Program-made: the position numbers and the translations under genes
Assembly: GCA_023415035.1 (NCBI GenBank)
Contig: JAEZLX010000116.1
Coordinates: 1 to 13,648, forward strand
Direction: 5' to 3'
Length of the DNA: 13,648 bases
DNA from: Pseudomonadota bacterium
GTDB taxonomy: Bacteria; Pseudomonadota; Gammaproteobacteria; Burkholderiales; Burkholderiaceae_C
Shown here: one piece after another, positions 1 to 6,828 of the stretch
Layout of the letters: each line of letters starts with the position of its first letter
How positions within the stretch are numbered: the first letter of the stretch is position 1
The notes under the pieces: model-generated
Seen by the model: only the letters and a program-made list of their open reading frames with translations
What the model was told of the DNA's origin: nothing
Database searches by the model: none

Positions 1-218
1 CGCTTGCCGCGGTTGAGATAGGCGAACAGCGCGCTCTCCCCGTTCGGCGTCAGCGGCGCCTCGCGGCGCAGCGCGTCGCCGCCCGGCGGCTCGACCTTGA
101 TGACCTCGGCGCCGAGGTCGGCCAGGATCATGCCGCAGGTGGGGCCCATGACCATGTGGGTGAATTCGACGACGCGCACGCCGTCGAGCGGCAGGCCGGT
201 GGTGGGGGTGGTTGGCAT
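1..218 (-). CDS. CaiB/BaiF family III CoA-transferase, N-terminal part
   Basis: Family III CoA-transferases move CoA between carboxylic acids, usually to activate a substrate before cleavage or dehydration. Only the first 72 or so codons are in the window; the rest runs off the left edge. The visible N-terminus has the classic family opening: LDGVRVVEF, then GPTCGMILADLGAEVIKVE, then PPGGD, and later a LFAYLNRGK stretch. The ATG at 218 leads directly into this conserved block, so the start is well supported. The catalytic Asp lies beyond the edge and cannot be checked. It sits 35 bp downstream of the HMG-CoA lyase-like gene on the same strand, so the two are probably one transcript. The acid it activates is unknown; a substrate or product of the neighbouring lyase is the natural guess. 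Confidence 0.9.
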   Translation of the reverse strand, partial: MPTTPTTGLPLDGVRVVEFTHMVMGPTCGMILADLGAEVIKVEPPGGDALRREAPLTPNGESALFAYLNRGK

Positions 219-253
219 GGAATGGGCTCGTGGGCGGGAAATGGCGCTGCGCT

Positions 254-1186
254 TCAGTGGGCGGCAGCGGGCATGGTCCTGGGCAGGCCGGCGCGCCAGA
301 GCGTGCCGTGGGTGGGCTCGCCCGGGAGCCAGCCCACGACCTTGGCGCGCAGCGCCAGCAGCCGCCCGACGTCGATCCCGGTGCGCACGCCGCAGGCCTG
401 CAGCATGAAGGCCAGGTCTTCGGTGGCGGCGTTGCCGCTGGCGCCGGGCGCGTGCGGGCAGCCGCCGATGCCGGCCAGCGAGGCGTCGAAGCGGGCCACG
501 CCGACCTCGAGCGCGGCATAGACGTTGGCCAGCGCCAGGCCGCGCGTGTCGTGGAAGTGGCCGCAGCAAAAGCGCTCGCCGGCGATCTTCAGCGCCTGCT
601 CGAACAGGCGGCGCACCGAGGCCGGGTCGGCGTAGCCGACGGTGTCGGCCAGGCTCACGCGGTCGGCCCCGGCGTCGAGCAGGGCCTGCATCAGGCGCAG
701 CACCTCGGCTGGCCGGACCTCGCCCTGGAGGGTGCAGCCGAAGGCCGTGCCCACGCCGCCTTCGATGAGCGTGCGGCTGCCGGCGGCGTCGCGCGCGGCG
801 CGGATGCGGCGCATCTCCTGCACCACCTCGTCGGGCGTCTTGCGCAGATTGGCCAGGCTGTGCGCGTGGCTGGCCGACAGCGGCAGGATCATCAGGTGCG
901 CGCCGCCGTCGATGGCGCGCTCGGCGCCCTGCAGGTTGGGCACCAGCACGCTGGCCCTGAGACCGGGCAGGGTCCGGGCGTAGGCCAGCACCTCGGCGGT
1001 GTCGGCCAGTTGCGGCAGCCGCTTGGGCGGCACGAAGGAGCCGACCTCGATCTCGGTCTGGCCGGCGGCCACCGCGTCGGCGATCCATTCGCACTTGCGC
1101 GCGGTGGGCACCAGGGTGGCGATGCTTTGAAGGCCGTCGCGAAGGCCGACTTCGCGGATCACGGCGTGGGAAGGCAGGGAGGACAT
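254..1186 (-). CDS. Hydroxymethylglutaryl-CoA lyase family protein
   Basis: A 310-residue TIM-barrel enzyme of the HMG-CoA lyase family, which cleaves 3-hydroxy-3-methylglutaryl-CoA or similar 3-hydroxyacyl-CoAs to acetyl-CoA and a keto acid, using a divalent metal. Visible motifs are REVGLRDGLQ (11-20, with metal ligand Asp17), GSFVPPK (49-55), the GHFHDTRG metal-binding His pair (His210, His212) and the family signature GGCPHAPGASGN with the catalytic Cys243. Length is normal for bacterial members. The ATG at 1186 is chosen because the conserved N-terminus begins within ten residues of it; the open frame continues far upstream only as the antisense of the LysR gene. It is followed 35 bp later by a CoA-transferase gene. 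In this arrangement the substrate may be a related branched hydroxyacyl-CoA, such as a citramalyl-CoA-like compound, rather than HMG-CoA itself; that is inference. Confidence 0.92.
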   Translation of the reverse strand: MSSLPSHAVIREVGLRDGLQSIATLVPTARKCEWIADAVAAGQTEIEVGSFVPPKRLPQLADTAEVLAYARTLPGLRASVLVPNLQGAERAIDGGAHLMILPLSASHAHSLANLRKTPDEVVQEMRRIRAARDAAGSRTLIEGGVGTAFGCTLQGEVRPAEVLRLMQALLDAGADRVSLADTVGYADPASVRRLFEQALKIAGERFCCGHFHDTRGLALANVYAALEVGVARFDASLAGIGGCPHAPGASGNAATEDLAFMLQACGVRTGIDVGRLLALRAKVVGWLPGEPTHGTLWRAGLPRTMPAAAH

Positions 1187-1224
1187 GGACAGGCGGCCGG
1201 AAGGACTTGTGCTCGTGGGCAGCC

Positions 1225-1252
1225 AGTCTATGATTTCCCAAATGAACTTCAA
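1225..1252 (-). promoter_or_regulatory. Possible sigma-70 promoter of the lyase/CoA-transferase pair
   Basis: Read on the minus strand there is TTGAAG (1247-1252), a 16-bp spacer and TAGACT (1225-1230), about 40 bp upstream of the lyase start. The left arm of the inverted repeat (1235-1244) falls in the spacer, where a bound regulator could act directly on RNA polymerase. The match to consensus is moderate and rests on inspection only. Confidence 0.35.
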
Positions 1253-1288
1253 GCAATGTTTTGGAAGCATGAAAATTCCATTTGGGAA
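1235..1288. promoter_or_regulatory. Inverted repeat, candidate LysR operator
   Basis: TTCCCAAATG at 1235-1244 and CATTTGGGAA at 1279-1288 are exact reverse complements, separated by 34 bp, in the AT-richer gap between the LysR gene and the divergent lyase gene. Each arm sits inside its own small dyad: ATTT-CCC-AAAT at 1233-1243 and TTCC-ATTTG-GGAA at 1276-1288. The arm centres are 44 bp apart, about four helical turns, so both lie on the same face. LysR tetramers commonly bind paired sites like this. The right arm lies just upstream of the LysR start, which fits autoregulation. Confidence 0.65.
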
Positions 1289-1309
1289 CTTTTCATCAGG
1301 GATAACCCG

Positions 1310-2230
1310 ATGCGCGACCTGGACCTGAAAACCCTGCGGCTGCTGGTGGCCGTCTGCGACCACGGCAACATCAAGGGCGCCGCGGCGCAGGAGCACATCG
1401 AGCCCTCGGCCATCAGCAAGCGCCTGGCGCAACTGGAGGACGCGCTGGGCACCACGGTGCTGCTGCGCGGGCGGCGCGGCGCCCGCCCGACCCCCGCCGG
1501 GCGGGCGCTGCTGGAGCACGCGCGCACCGTCCTGTTCACCATGGACCGGATCGAGGCCGACATGGCGTCTTTCAAGGGCGGCATCAAGGGCCAGGTGCGG
1601 GTGGCGGCCAGCGCGTCGGCCATCGCCGAGTCGCTGCTGGACGACCTGACCGCGTTCATGCGCGCGCCGGAGCACCAGGACATCCAGGTCGACATCGAGG
1701 AGCGCTTCTCGCGCGACATCGTGACGGCGGTGCGCGAGGGCGTGGCTTCGCTGGGCGTGTGCTGGCACCACATCGACTTCGGCGAGCTGGCGCACCGCCC
1801 CTACCGCCGGGACGAGCTGGTGCTGGCCGTGCCCCGGGGGCATCCGCTGGCCCGGCGCAAGCGCCTGCGCTTCGAGGACACGCTGGACGTCGAGCATGTG
1901 GGGCTGCCGCCGTCGACGGCGGTCCACACCATGCTCAACCGCGCCGCCCTCAAGGCGGGCCGGCGCATCAGCTACCGGGTGATCGTCTCCAACTTCGACG
2001 CGTCCTTCCGCGTGGTGGCCGCCGGCCTGGGCGTCAGCGTGGTGCCGCGCCAGGTCGCCGGCCTGTACGTGTCGAGCGGGCAGGTCCAGATCGTTCCCCT
2101 GAGCAACGACTGGGCGCAGCGCGAGTTCGCGGTGTGCTGGCGCCCGGGCGGCGACGTGTCGCCGGCGGCGCTGCGGCTGGCCGAGTTCCTCGTGCACCAG
2201 GCACGCCCGGCCGCGCCCGCCGGCGCATGA
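1310..2230 (+). CDS. LysR-family transcriptional regulator
   Basis: A 306-residue LysR-type regulator. The N-terminal winged helix-turn-helix covers about residues 5-65: DLKTLRLLVAV, GNIKGAAAQEHIEPSAISK and the wing around LLRGRRGARPTPAG. A linker helix follows (about 65-90), then a periplasmic-binding-protein-like effector domain (about 92-295), with VLAVPRGHPLA and a late FRVVAAGLGVSVVPR block typical of the family. The ATG at 1310 is chosen because the HTH starts right after it and an AGGGA ribosome-binding sequence lies about 7 bases upstream; the frame is open much further upstream only as lyase antisense. It diverges from the lyase/CoA-transferase pair across an inverted repeat, so it most likely controls that pair and itself. 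The inducer is unknown. Confidence 0.93.
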   Translation: MRDLDLKTLRLLVAVCDHGNIKGAAAQEHIEPSAISKRLAQLEDALGTTVLLRGRRGARPTPAGRALLEHARTVLFTMDRIEADMASFKGGIKGQVRVAASASAIAESLLDDLTAFMRAPEHQDIQVDIEERFSRDIVTAVREGVASLGVCWHHIDFGELAHRPYRRDELVLAVPRGHPLARRKRLRFEDTLDVEHVGLPPSTAVHTMLNRAALKAGRRISYRVIVSNFDASFRVVAAGLGVSVVPRQVAGLYVSSGQVQIVPLSNDWAQREFAVCWRPGGDVSPAALRLAEFLVHQARPAAPAGA

Positions 2231-2260
2231 ACCGGCGGCGGCTGACGCACAATCGCGCCC

Positions 2261-2887
2261 ATGGATCTCAAGCCCCTGATCACCCTGCTGGCCATCGTCA
2301 ACCCGCTGGCGATCGTGCCCTTTTTCATCCACTACACGCAGGGATTCAGCGCGACACAGCGCAAGCGCACCATCCTCATCTCCTCGTTCACCGCCTTCGC
2401 GGTGATCGCCTCCTGCGCCATCGTCGGCCTGCAGGTGCTGGAGTTCTTCGGCATCTCGCTGGCGAGCTTCCAGGTCGGCGGCGGCATGCTGCTGCTGACC
2501 TCAGCGCTGTCCATGCTCAATGCGCAGCCGGCCGAAGCCAAGGCGGCCAGGGGTGAGGTGGAGGATGCGCAGACGCAGGCCCGCACCACCATCGCGGTGG
2601 TGCCGCTGACCATTCCGCTGCTGACCGGACCGGCCAGCATGTCCACGGTGGTGATCTACGCCGACCAGGCGCAGACCTTCCTGCAGCACACGGCGCTGGT
2701 CGGCTACGGCGTGGTGGTGGCAATCGCCACCGCCCTGTGCTTCTCGCTGGCGCGGCCGATCGCGCGCGTGCTGGGTCAGACGGGCATCAACGTGATGACC
2801 CGCCTGATGGGCCTGATCCTGGCGGCACTGGCCGTCGAGGTGATGGCCGACGGCCTGATCAAGCTCTTTCCGGCACTGGGCGCCTGA
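2261..2887 (+). CDS. MarC-family integral membrane protein (UPF0056)
   Basis: A 208-residue inner-membrane protein of the MarC/YchE/YhgN family. Hydrophobic segments number about six: roughly 4-24, 37-60, 65-84, 106-127, 140-162 and 178-200. Family hallmarks visible are the start FITLLAIVNP-like stretch LITLLAIVNPLAIVPFF, the GGGMLLLTSALSML segment, and VVPLTIPLLTGPASMSTVV in the middle. The family's transport role is unproven; the old link of MarC to multiple antibiotic resistance has been questioned. It follows the LysR gene by 30 bp on the same strand without an obvious promoter or strong ribosome-binding site, so it may be read from the LysR transcript, though a functional tie is not evident. 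Its stop codon directly abuts the stop of the convergent reductase gene. Confidence 0.92.
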   Translation: MDLKPLITLLAIVNPLAIVPFFIHYTQGFSATQRKRTILISSFTAFAVIASCAIVGLQVLEFFGISLASFQVGGGMLLLTSALSMLNAQPAEAKAARGEVEDAQTQARTTIAVVPLTIPLLTGPASMSTVVIYADQAQTFLQHTALVGYGVVVAIATALCFSLARPIARVLGQTGINVMTRLMGLILAALAVEVMADGLIKLFPALGA

Positions 2888-3883
2888 TCAGTACAGCCCG
2901 AGGGTGCGCGCCTGCAGGCGCGACAGGCCCAGCAGCACGTCGGTGAACGGCGTGGACACGCCGGTGAGCTGGCCGAGCTCGCGCACCACGGCCACCAGGG
3001 CGTCGAGCTCGACCGGGCGGCCGGCCTGCACGTCCTGCAGCATCGAGGTGCGGAAGGCCCCGAGCTTGCGCGTGACGGCGTGGCGGTCTTCGGGGTCCTG
3101 CGCGATGGGCACGCCGATGCGCTCGCCGATGGCCCGCGCTTCGAGCATCACGTCGCTGATGAAGCGGCGCACCAGCTCGTCGTCGAGGATGCGGTCGGTG
3201 GTGGCGCCGGTGAGGGCGCTGACGGGGTTGACCGTCATGTTGCCCCAGAGCTTGTACCAGATGTCCTTCTGAATCTGCGGCGAGACGGTGATGTCCAGGC
3301 CGGCGCGCCGCAGCAGCGTGCCCAGCGCCTGGACACGCTCGCTTTCGCCACCGGCGGGCTCGCCGATGATCAGGCCGTTGCCGAAATGGTGTCGGACGAC
3401 GCCCGGGGCGTCGGTGGAGCAGCTGACATGCACCACGCCGCCGATGATGTGGGGCGTCGGAATGGCGGCGGCGACGGCGCCCGTCGGGTCGATGGTCTGC
3501 AGGCGAGTGCCGTGCAGCGCACCGCCGAAGCCGCCATCGAAGAACCACCAGGGCACGCCGTTCATGGCGGTGAGGACCACGGTGTCCGGGCCCAGCAACG
3601 GCGTGACCAGCGGCGCCACATCCGCCAGCGCGGGCGCCTTCACGGCCAGGATGACCAGGTCCTGCGGACCCAGCGCCTCGCCGGCGGCCACGGCCTGCAC
3701 GGGCACGCGCTGCTCGCCCTCGGCGCTGCGCAGCGTCAGGCCCTCGCGCTGCAGCGTGGCCAGGGTCTGCCCGCGGGCCACGGCGCTCACGCTGGCGCCG
3801 GCCTTGGCCAGCAGGACACCCAGCCAGCCGCCGATGGCACCGGCGCCGATCACGGTCACTTTCGGTTGTTCGCTCAAACTCAT
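2888..3883 (-). CDS. Ketopantoate reductase (PanE/ApbA) family protein
   Basis: A 331-residue NAD(P)-dependent 2-keto-acid reductase of the 2-dehydropantoate 2-reductase family. The N-terminal Rossmann fold begins at once with VTVIGAGAIGGWLG (GxGxxG at 13-18). The catalytic set is intact: Asn108 in the AMNGVPWW block, Lys211 in WYKLWGN and Glu292 in PVELDAL, with Ser280 in the RTSMLQD helix. The PWWF stretch is typical of a paralogous branch common in Burkholderiales rather than housekeeping PanE, so a different 2-keto substrate is likely. The ATG at 3883 lies 10 bp after the class II aldolase gene and is the only start that gives a full Rossmann fold without excess. It is the last gene of the hpa operon. 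A role in reducing a keto acid from HpaI or its neighbour is an inference; vitamin B5 synthesis is less likely here. Confidence 0.9.
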   Translation of the reverse strand: MSLSEQPKVTVIGAGAIGGWLGVLLAKAGASVSAVARGQTLATLQREGLTLRSAEGEQRVPVQAVAAGEALGPQDLVILAVKAPALADVAPLVTPLLGPDTVVLTAMNGVPWWFFDGGFGGALHGTRLQTIDPTGAVAAAIPTPHIIGGVVHVSCSTDAPGVVRHHFGNGLIIGEPAGGESERVQALGTLLRRAGLDITVSPQIQKDIWYKLWGNMTVNPVSALTGATTDRILDDELVRRFISDVMLEARAIGERIGVPIAQDPEDRHAVTRKLGAFRTSMLQDVQAGRPVELDALVAVVRELGQLTGVSTPFTDVLLGLSRLQARTLGLY

Positions 3884-3893
3884 TCCGTCGGTC

Positions 3894-4688
3894 TCACAGT
3901 CGGTAGGAAACGTCGATACGGTCCACCTGCCGCACCAGCGCATCGAAAACATCACGGCCGGCGCCGTGGTTGGGGTCGAACTGCAGCGCGTCGCGCGTGC
4001 ACTTGGCCGCGATGGCCTCGGGCACGGGGATGGCGGCCTGCGGTCCGCCCATGGTAAACGTGGCCATCTGGATCTCGCAGGCGCGCTGCAGCGTCCAGAG
4101 GATGGCGAAGGTCTGCGGCAGCGTGGCACCCCAGGCCAGCAGGCCGTGGTTGCGCAGGATCACCGCGGGCTTGTTGCCGATGCTGGCGAGCACGCGAGGC
4201 CCCTCCTCTGCGTGCACCGTGATGCCCTCGAAGTCGTGGTAGGCCACCATGTCGTGCAGCTGCGCCGAATAGAAGTTGGTCTGCTGCAGGCCTTCGCGCA
4301 GGCAGGCCACGGCAACGCCTGCCGTCGTGTGTGTGTGCATGACGCAGTGCGCCCCCTCGATGCCACCGTGGATGGCGCTGTGCAGCACGAAGCCGGCCGG
4401 ATTGACCGGGTGGGGCGAGTCGTCGAGCTTGCGGCCCTGCAGGTCGATCTTCACCAGGTTGCGCGCCGTGACCTCGGTGTAGTGCAGGCCAAAGGGATTG
4501 ATCAGGAACTGCTTTTCCCCACCAGTCACGCTATCGGGCAGGCGCAGCGTGATGTGGTTGTAGATCATCTCCGTCCAGCCAAGCATGGCGAAGATGCGGT
4601 AGCAGGCGGCCAGCTCGACGCGGGCCTGCCATTCGTCGGGGTGAATGCCGGCGGGCACGGCACCGGTGGCGGCAAGGGGTGCGTTCAT
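3894..4688 (-). CDS. Adducin-like class II aldolase-fold protein
   Basis: A 264-residue member of the class II aldolase/adducin family. The zinc-site histidines are present: MHTH (His118, His120) and RNHGLLAWG (His181). The segment PVNPAGFVLHSAIH (94-107) resembles the head domain of animal adducin. At the place where L-fuculose-1-phosphate aldolase has its catalytic Glu (SSEW), this protein has Ala/Gly. So metal binding looks possible, but classical retro-aldol chemistry through that Glu does not. The start at 4688 has a GGAG ribosome-binding site 8 bases upstream. It follows hpaI by 31 bp and precedes the ketopantoate-reductase-like gene by 10 bp, so it is co-transcribed with the hpa genes. 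It is not part of the described homoprotocatechuate pathway; its substrate cannot be read from sequence. Confidence 0.9.
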   Translation of the reverse strand: MNAPLAATGAVPAGIHPDEWQARVELAACYRIFAMLGWTEMIYNHITLRLPDSVTGGEKQFLINPFGLHYTEVTARNLVKIDLQGRKLDDSPHPVNPAGFVLHSAIHGGIEGAHCVMHTHTTAGVAVACLREGLQQTNFYSAQLHDMVAYHDFEGITVHAEEGPRVLASIGNKPAVILRNHGLLAWGATLPQTFAILWTLQRACEIQMATFTMGGPQAAIPVPEAIAAKCTRDALQFDPNHGAGRDVFDALVRQVDRIDVSYRL

Positions 4689-4719
4689 CGCGGGAACTCC
4701 AGTGTCATGCGGGGTTGCG

Positions 4720-5520
4720 TCAGACCTTGAACCGCTGCAGCAAGGCCTTGGCGGCCGATGACAGCAGCATGGTGTCCACGCCCACCGCCACGAACAGCGC
4801 GCCGGCGTCCAGCCACTGTCGCGCCTGTGCCTCGGTGGTGGCGAGGATGCCGGGGGCCTTGCCGGCCGAGCGGATGCGGGCGATGCCGTCGCGGATGGCG
4901 GCCTGGACATCGGGATGTCCCGCGTTGCCGGGATGGCCCATCGAGGCGCTCAGGTCGGCTGGGCCGATGAACACGCCGTCCACGCCCGGTGTGGCCGCGA
5001 TGACGTCCAGGTTGCGCATGGCCTCGACCGTCTCGGCCTGCACGAGCAGGCAGACCTGGGCGTTGGCCTCGCGCACGTAATCCGGGTAGGCCTGCCAGCG
5101 GGAAGCGCGGGCCAGCGCGCTGCCCATGCCGCGAACGCCGCCCAGGCCGTCGGCCTGCGGGTAGCGCATGGCCTGCACCAGCCGCGCGGCGTCCTCGGCC
5201 GTGTCGACCATGGGCACGAGGATGGTCTGCACGCCGATGTCCAGGTACTGCTTGATCAGCGAGGTGGCGCCGACGGGCACGCGGGCCACGGCCTGGGTGG
5301 GCAGGTGCGGCAGCGCGTGGCGCGCGCTGTCGATGGCCTGCAGCTGCGACAGGATCGTGCGCACGTCATTGGGCGCGTGCTCGCCGTCAATGAGCAGCCA
5401 GTCGTAACCGGTGCCGGCCAGGATTTCGGCGCAGTAGGGATCGGCCAGGCCCAGCCAGAGGCCGATCTGCGGGCGGCCTTCGGCCAGCGCCTGCTTGAAG
5501 GTGTTGACAGGGGTTTTCAT
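4720..5520 (-). CDS. hpaI: 4-hydroxy-2-oxoheptane-1,7-dioate aldolase
   Basis: A 266-residue class II pyruvate aldolase of the HpcH/HpaI family. It cleaves 4-hydroxy-2-oxoheptanedioate to pyruvate and succinic semialdehyde, the last step of the homoprotocatechuate pathway. It aligns closely to E. coli HpaI through GRPQIGLWLGL, LLIDGEHAPND, GSALARASRW and GVDGVFIGPADLSA. Residues matching the E. coli active site are Asp45, His48 (general base), Arg80 (pyruvate binding), and metal ligands Glu163 and Asp189. Compared with E. coli there are small insertions: about 7 residues before Arg80 and about 4 after YPQA. The ATG at 5520 lies 8 bp beyond the hpaH stop. A start here matches the E. coli N-terminus well. 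Confidence 0.96.
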   Translation of the reverse strand: MKTPVNTFKQALAEGRPQIGLWLGLADPYCAEILAGTGYDWLLIDGEHAPNDVRTILSQLQAIDSARHALPHLPTQAVARVPVGATSLIKQYLDIGVQTILVPMVDTAEDAARLVQAMRYPQADGLGGVRGMGSALARASRWQAYPDYVREANAQVCLLVQAETVEAMRNLDVIAATPGVDGVFIGPADLSASMGHPGNAGHPDVQAAIRDGIARIRSAGKAPGILATTEAQARQWLDAGALFVAVGVDTMLLSSAAKALLQRFKV

Positions 5521-5528
5521 GGATTTCC

Positions 5529-6356
5529 TCAGACAAAGCGGAAGCGCAGGCAGCCCAGCGGGCCGTAGTCGGCCTCGAACAGGTCGCCCGCGCGGGCGGC
5601 CACCGGACGCGTGAAGCTGCCCGCGAGCACGATCTCGCCGGCCTCCAGCCGTTCACCCCAGGGTGCCAGCTTGTTGGCCAGCCAGGCGATGCCAATGGCC
5701 GGGTCGCCCTGCACGCCGGCGGCCAGACCCGTCTCCTCAACGGCGCCGTTGAGGCGCAGGATCGCGCCGCACCACGGCCGGTTGGTGGTGTGCGGATCGG
5801 CACGGTAGGCATGATCGCCCATGCCGATCACCAGACCGGCGTTGGCGGCGTTGTCGCTGATGGTGTCCTGCACCTTGCGCATGACGCGCGTTTGGCGATC
5901 GAACTGCTCGATGCGCGCGTCAATGATCTCGATCGCCGGCGTGATGTGATCGGTGGCGGCGAGCACGTCCTCCACCGTCACGTTGGGGCCCTGCAGCGGC
6001 GCCTTGAGCACGAAGGCCAGCTCGACCTCCACGCGCGGCGCGATGAAGTTCGCTGCCGGGATGTCAAGCACCTCGCCGGCCTGCGCCGTGTAGAGCATGC
6101 TGTCCAGCAGCGTGCCGTAGTCGGGCTCGTCGATCTGGCTGCTGATCTGCATGGCGCGGCTGGTCAGGCCGATCTTGTGGCCGATCACCTTGCGCCCCTG
6201 CCCGATCTGCATCGCGACCCAGGCGCGGCCGACCCGGTACCCGTCCTCGATCGTCATGTCCGGAAAGCGTTTGGAGAAATGCCCCACCGGGGTGCGGCTG
6301 CGTTCGGACTCGTGAAGCTCGGCGGCCAGCTGGCGGATCTGTTCGTCTGTCAACAT
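5529..6356 (-). CDS. hpaH: 2-oxo-hept-4-ene-1,7-dioate hydratase
   Basis: A 275-residue hydratase of the HpaH/MhpD/fumarylacetoacetate-hydrolase-like family. It adds water to 2-oxo-hept-4-ene-1,7-dioate to give 4-hydroxy-2-oxoheptanedioate, the substrate of HpaI. Strong family blocks are GHKIGLTSRAMQ (59-70), SQIDEPDYG (73-81), APRVEVELAFVL (106-117), TISDNAANAG (165-174) and LAGSFTRPV (244-252). The metal-binding acidic residues are in place: Glu110, Glu112 and Glu143. Length and N-terminus match E. coli HpaH. The ATG at 6356 is 7 bp after the hpaF stop and the gene is followed 8 bp later by hpaI, so translation is likely coupled along this stretch. Confidence 0.96.
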   Translation of the reverse strand: MLTDEQIRQLAAELHESERSRTPVGHFSKRFPDMTIEDGYRVGRAWVAMQIGQGRKVIGHKIGLTSRAMQISSQIDEPDYGTLLDSMLYTAQAGEVLDIPAANFIAPRVEVELAFVLKAPLQGPNVTVEDVLAATDHITPAIEIIDARIEQFDRQTRVMRKVQDTISDNAANAGLVIGMGDHAYRADPHTTNRPWCGAILRLNGAVEETGLAAGVQGDPAIGIAWLANKLAPWGERLEAGEIVLAGSFTRPVAARAGDLFEADYGPLGCLRFRFV

Positions 6357-6363
6357 GGTGCGT

Positions 6364-6822
6364 TCAATCTTTCCTGAAAAGGGGATGCAGCGTGCTGTGC
6401 TTCGCGTCGAACACCTCGGCGCCCACGTCCACCTGCACCGTCAGGCCGATGTGGCGCGTGGCCATGACCGGATCCAGCCTTGCGCGGGCCGCCGCGAGTA
6501 TCGCCTCGCCGGCCCGGCGCTGCGTGGCTTCCGTGCGCCCGCGTCCCATGCGCAGGTTCAGGTACATGAAGCCGTATTCGCCCGGGTCGTCAGTGGCCAG
6601 GCCGCTGCGGCCATCGCCGGCCGCGCGCCCTGCGGCACCGCCGTCAGCCACGGCGAAATGCGGCGCCGGGTAAGCCAGCACACGCGTGCCGCCGGTGGGA
6701 AAGACCTGCGCGCCGGCCTCGTCGCGCACCGTCAGCATGGCATCGGCCAGCTCACGGCACAGCATGGGCATGTCGACCACGGCGTCGAGATTGGCGGTGA
6801 ATAGAACGACCAGGTGAGGCAT
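6364..6822 (-). CDS. hpaF: 5-carboxymethyl-2-hydroxymuconate delta-isomerase
   Basis: A 152-residue tautomerase-superfamily enzyme that converts 5-carboxymethyl-2-hydroxymuconate to its 2-oxo-3-ene isomer. The sequence opens MPHLVV, leaving the catalytic N-terminal Pro after Met removal, which fixes the start at 6822. Conserved parts are the early TANLD segment, PTGGTRVLAY (42-51), GFMYLNLRMGRGR (84-96) and the C-terminal STLHPLF. E. coli HpaF has 126 residues; this protein is longer mainly through a Gly/Ala/Asp-rich stretch at about 55-80, between the Arg-containing strand and the GFMYLN strand. It starts 6 bp after the hpaD stop. The insertion probably forms a surface loop of the trimer and may not affect catalysis. 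Confidence 0.93.
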   Translation of the reverse strand: MPHLVVLFTANLDAVVDMPMLCRELADAMLTVRDEAGAQVFPTGGTRVLAYPAPHFAVADGGAAGRAAGDGRSGLATDDPGEYGFMYLNLRMGRGRTEATQRRAGEAILAAARARLDPVMATRHIGLTVQVDVGAEVFDAKHSTLHPLFRKD

Positions 6823-6828
6823 GGGCTG

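Noticed and set aside
212..1309. Long open frame on the plus strand running into the LysR gene, giving an apparent 672-residue protein
   Set aside because: The upstream part is antisense of the lyase gene, rich in Ala/Gly/Arg/His and without family features. The LysR HTH begins exactly at the ATG at 1310.
2907..2922. 16-bp GC palindrome as a rho-independent terminator of the operon
   Set aside because: No T-run follows on the minus strand and it lies inside coding sequence, where it also reads as ordinary codons (RLQAR).
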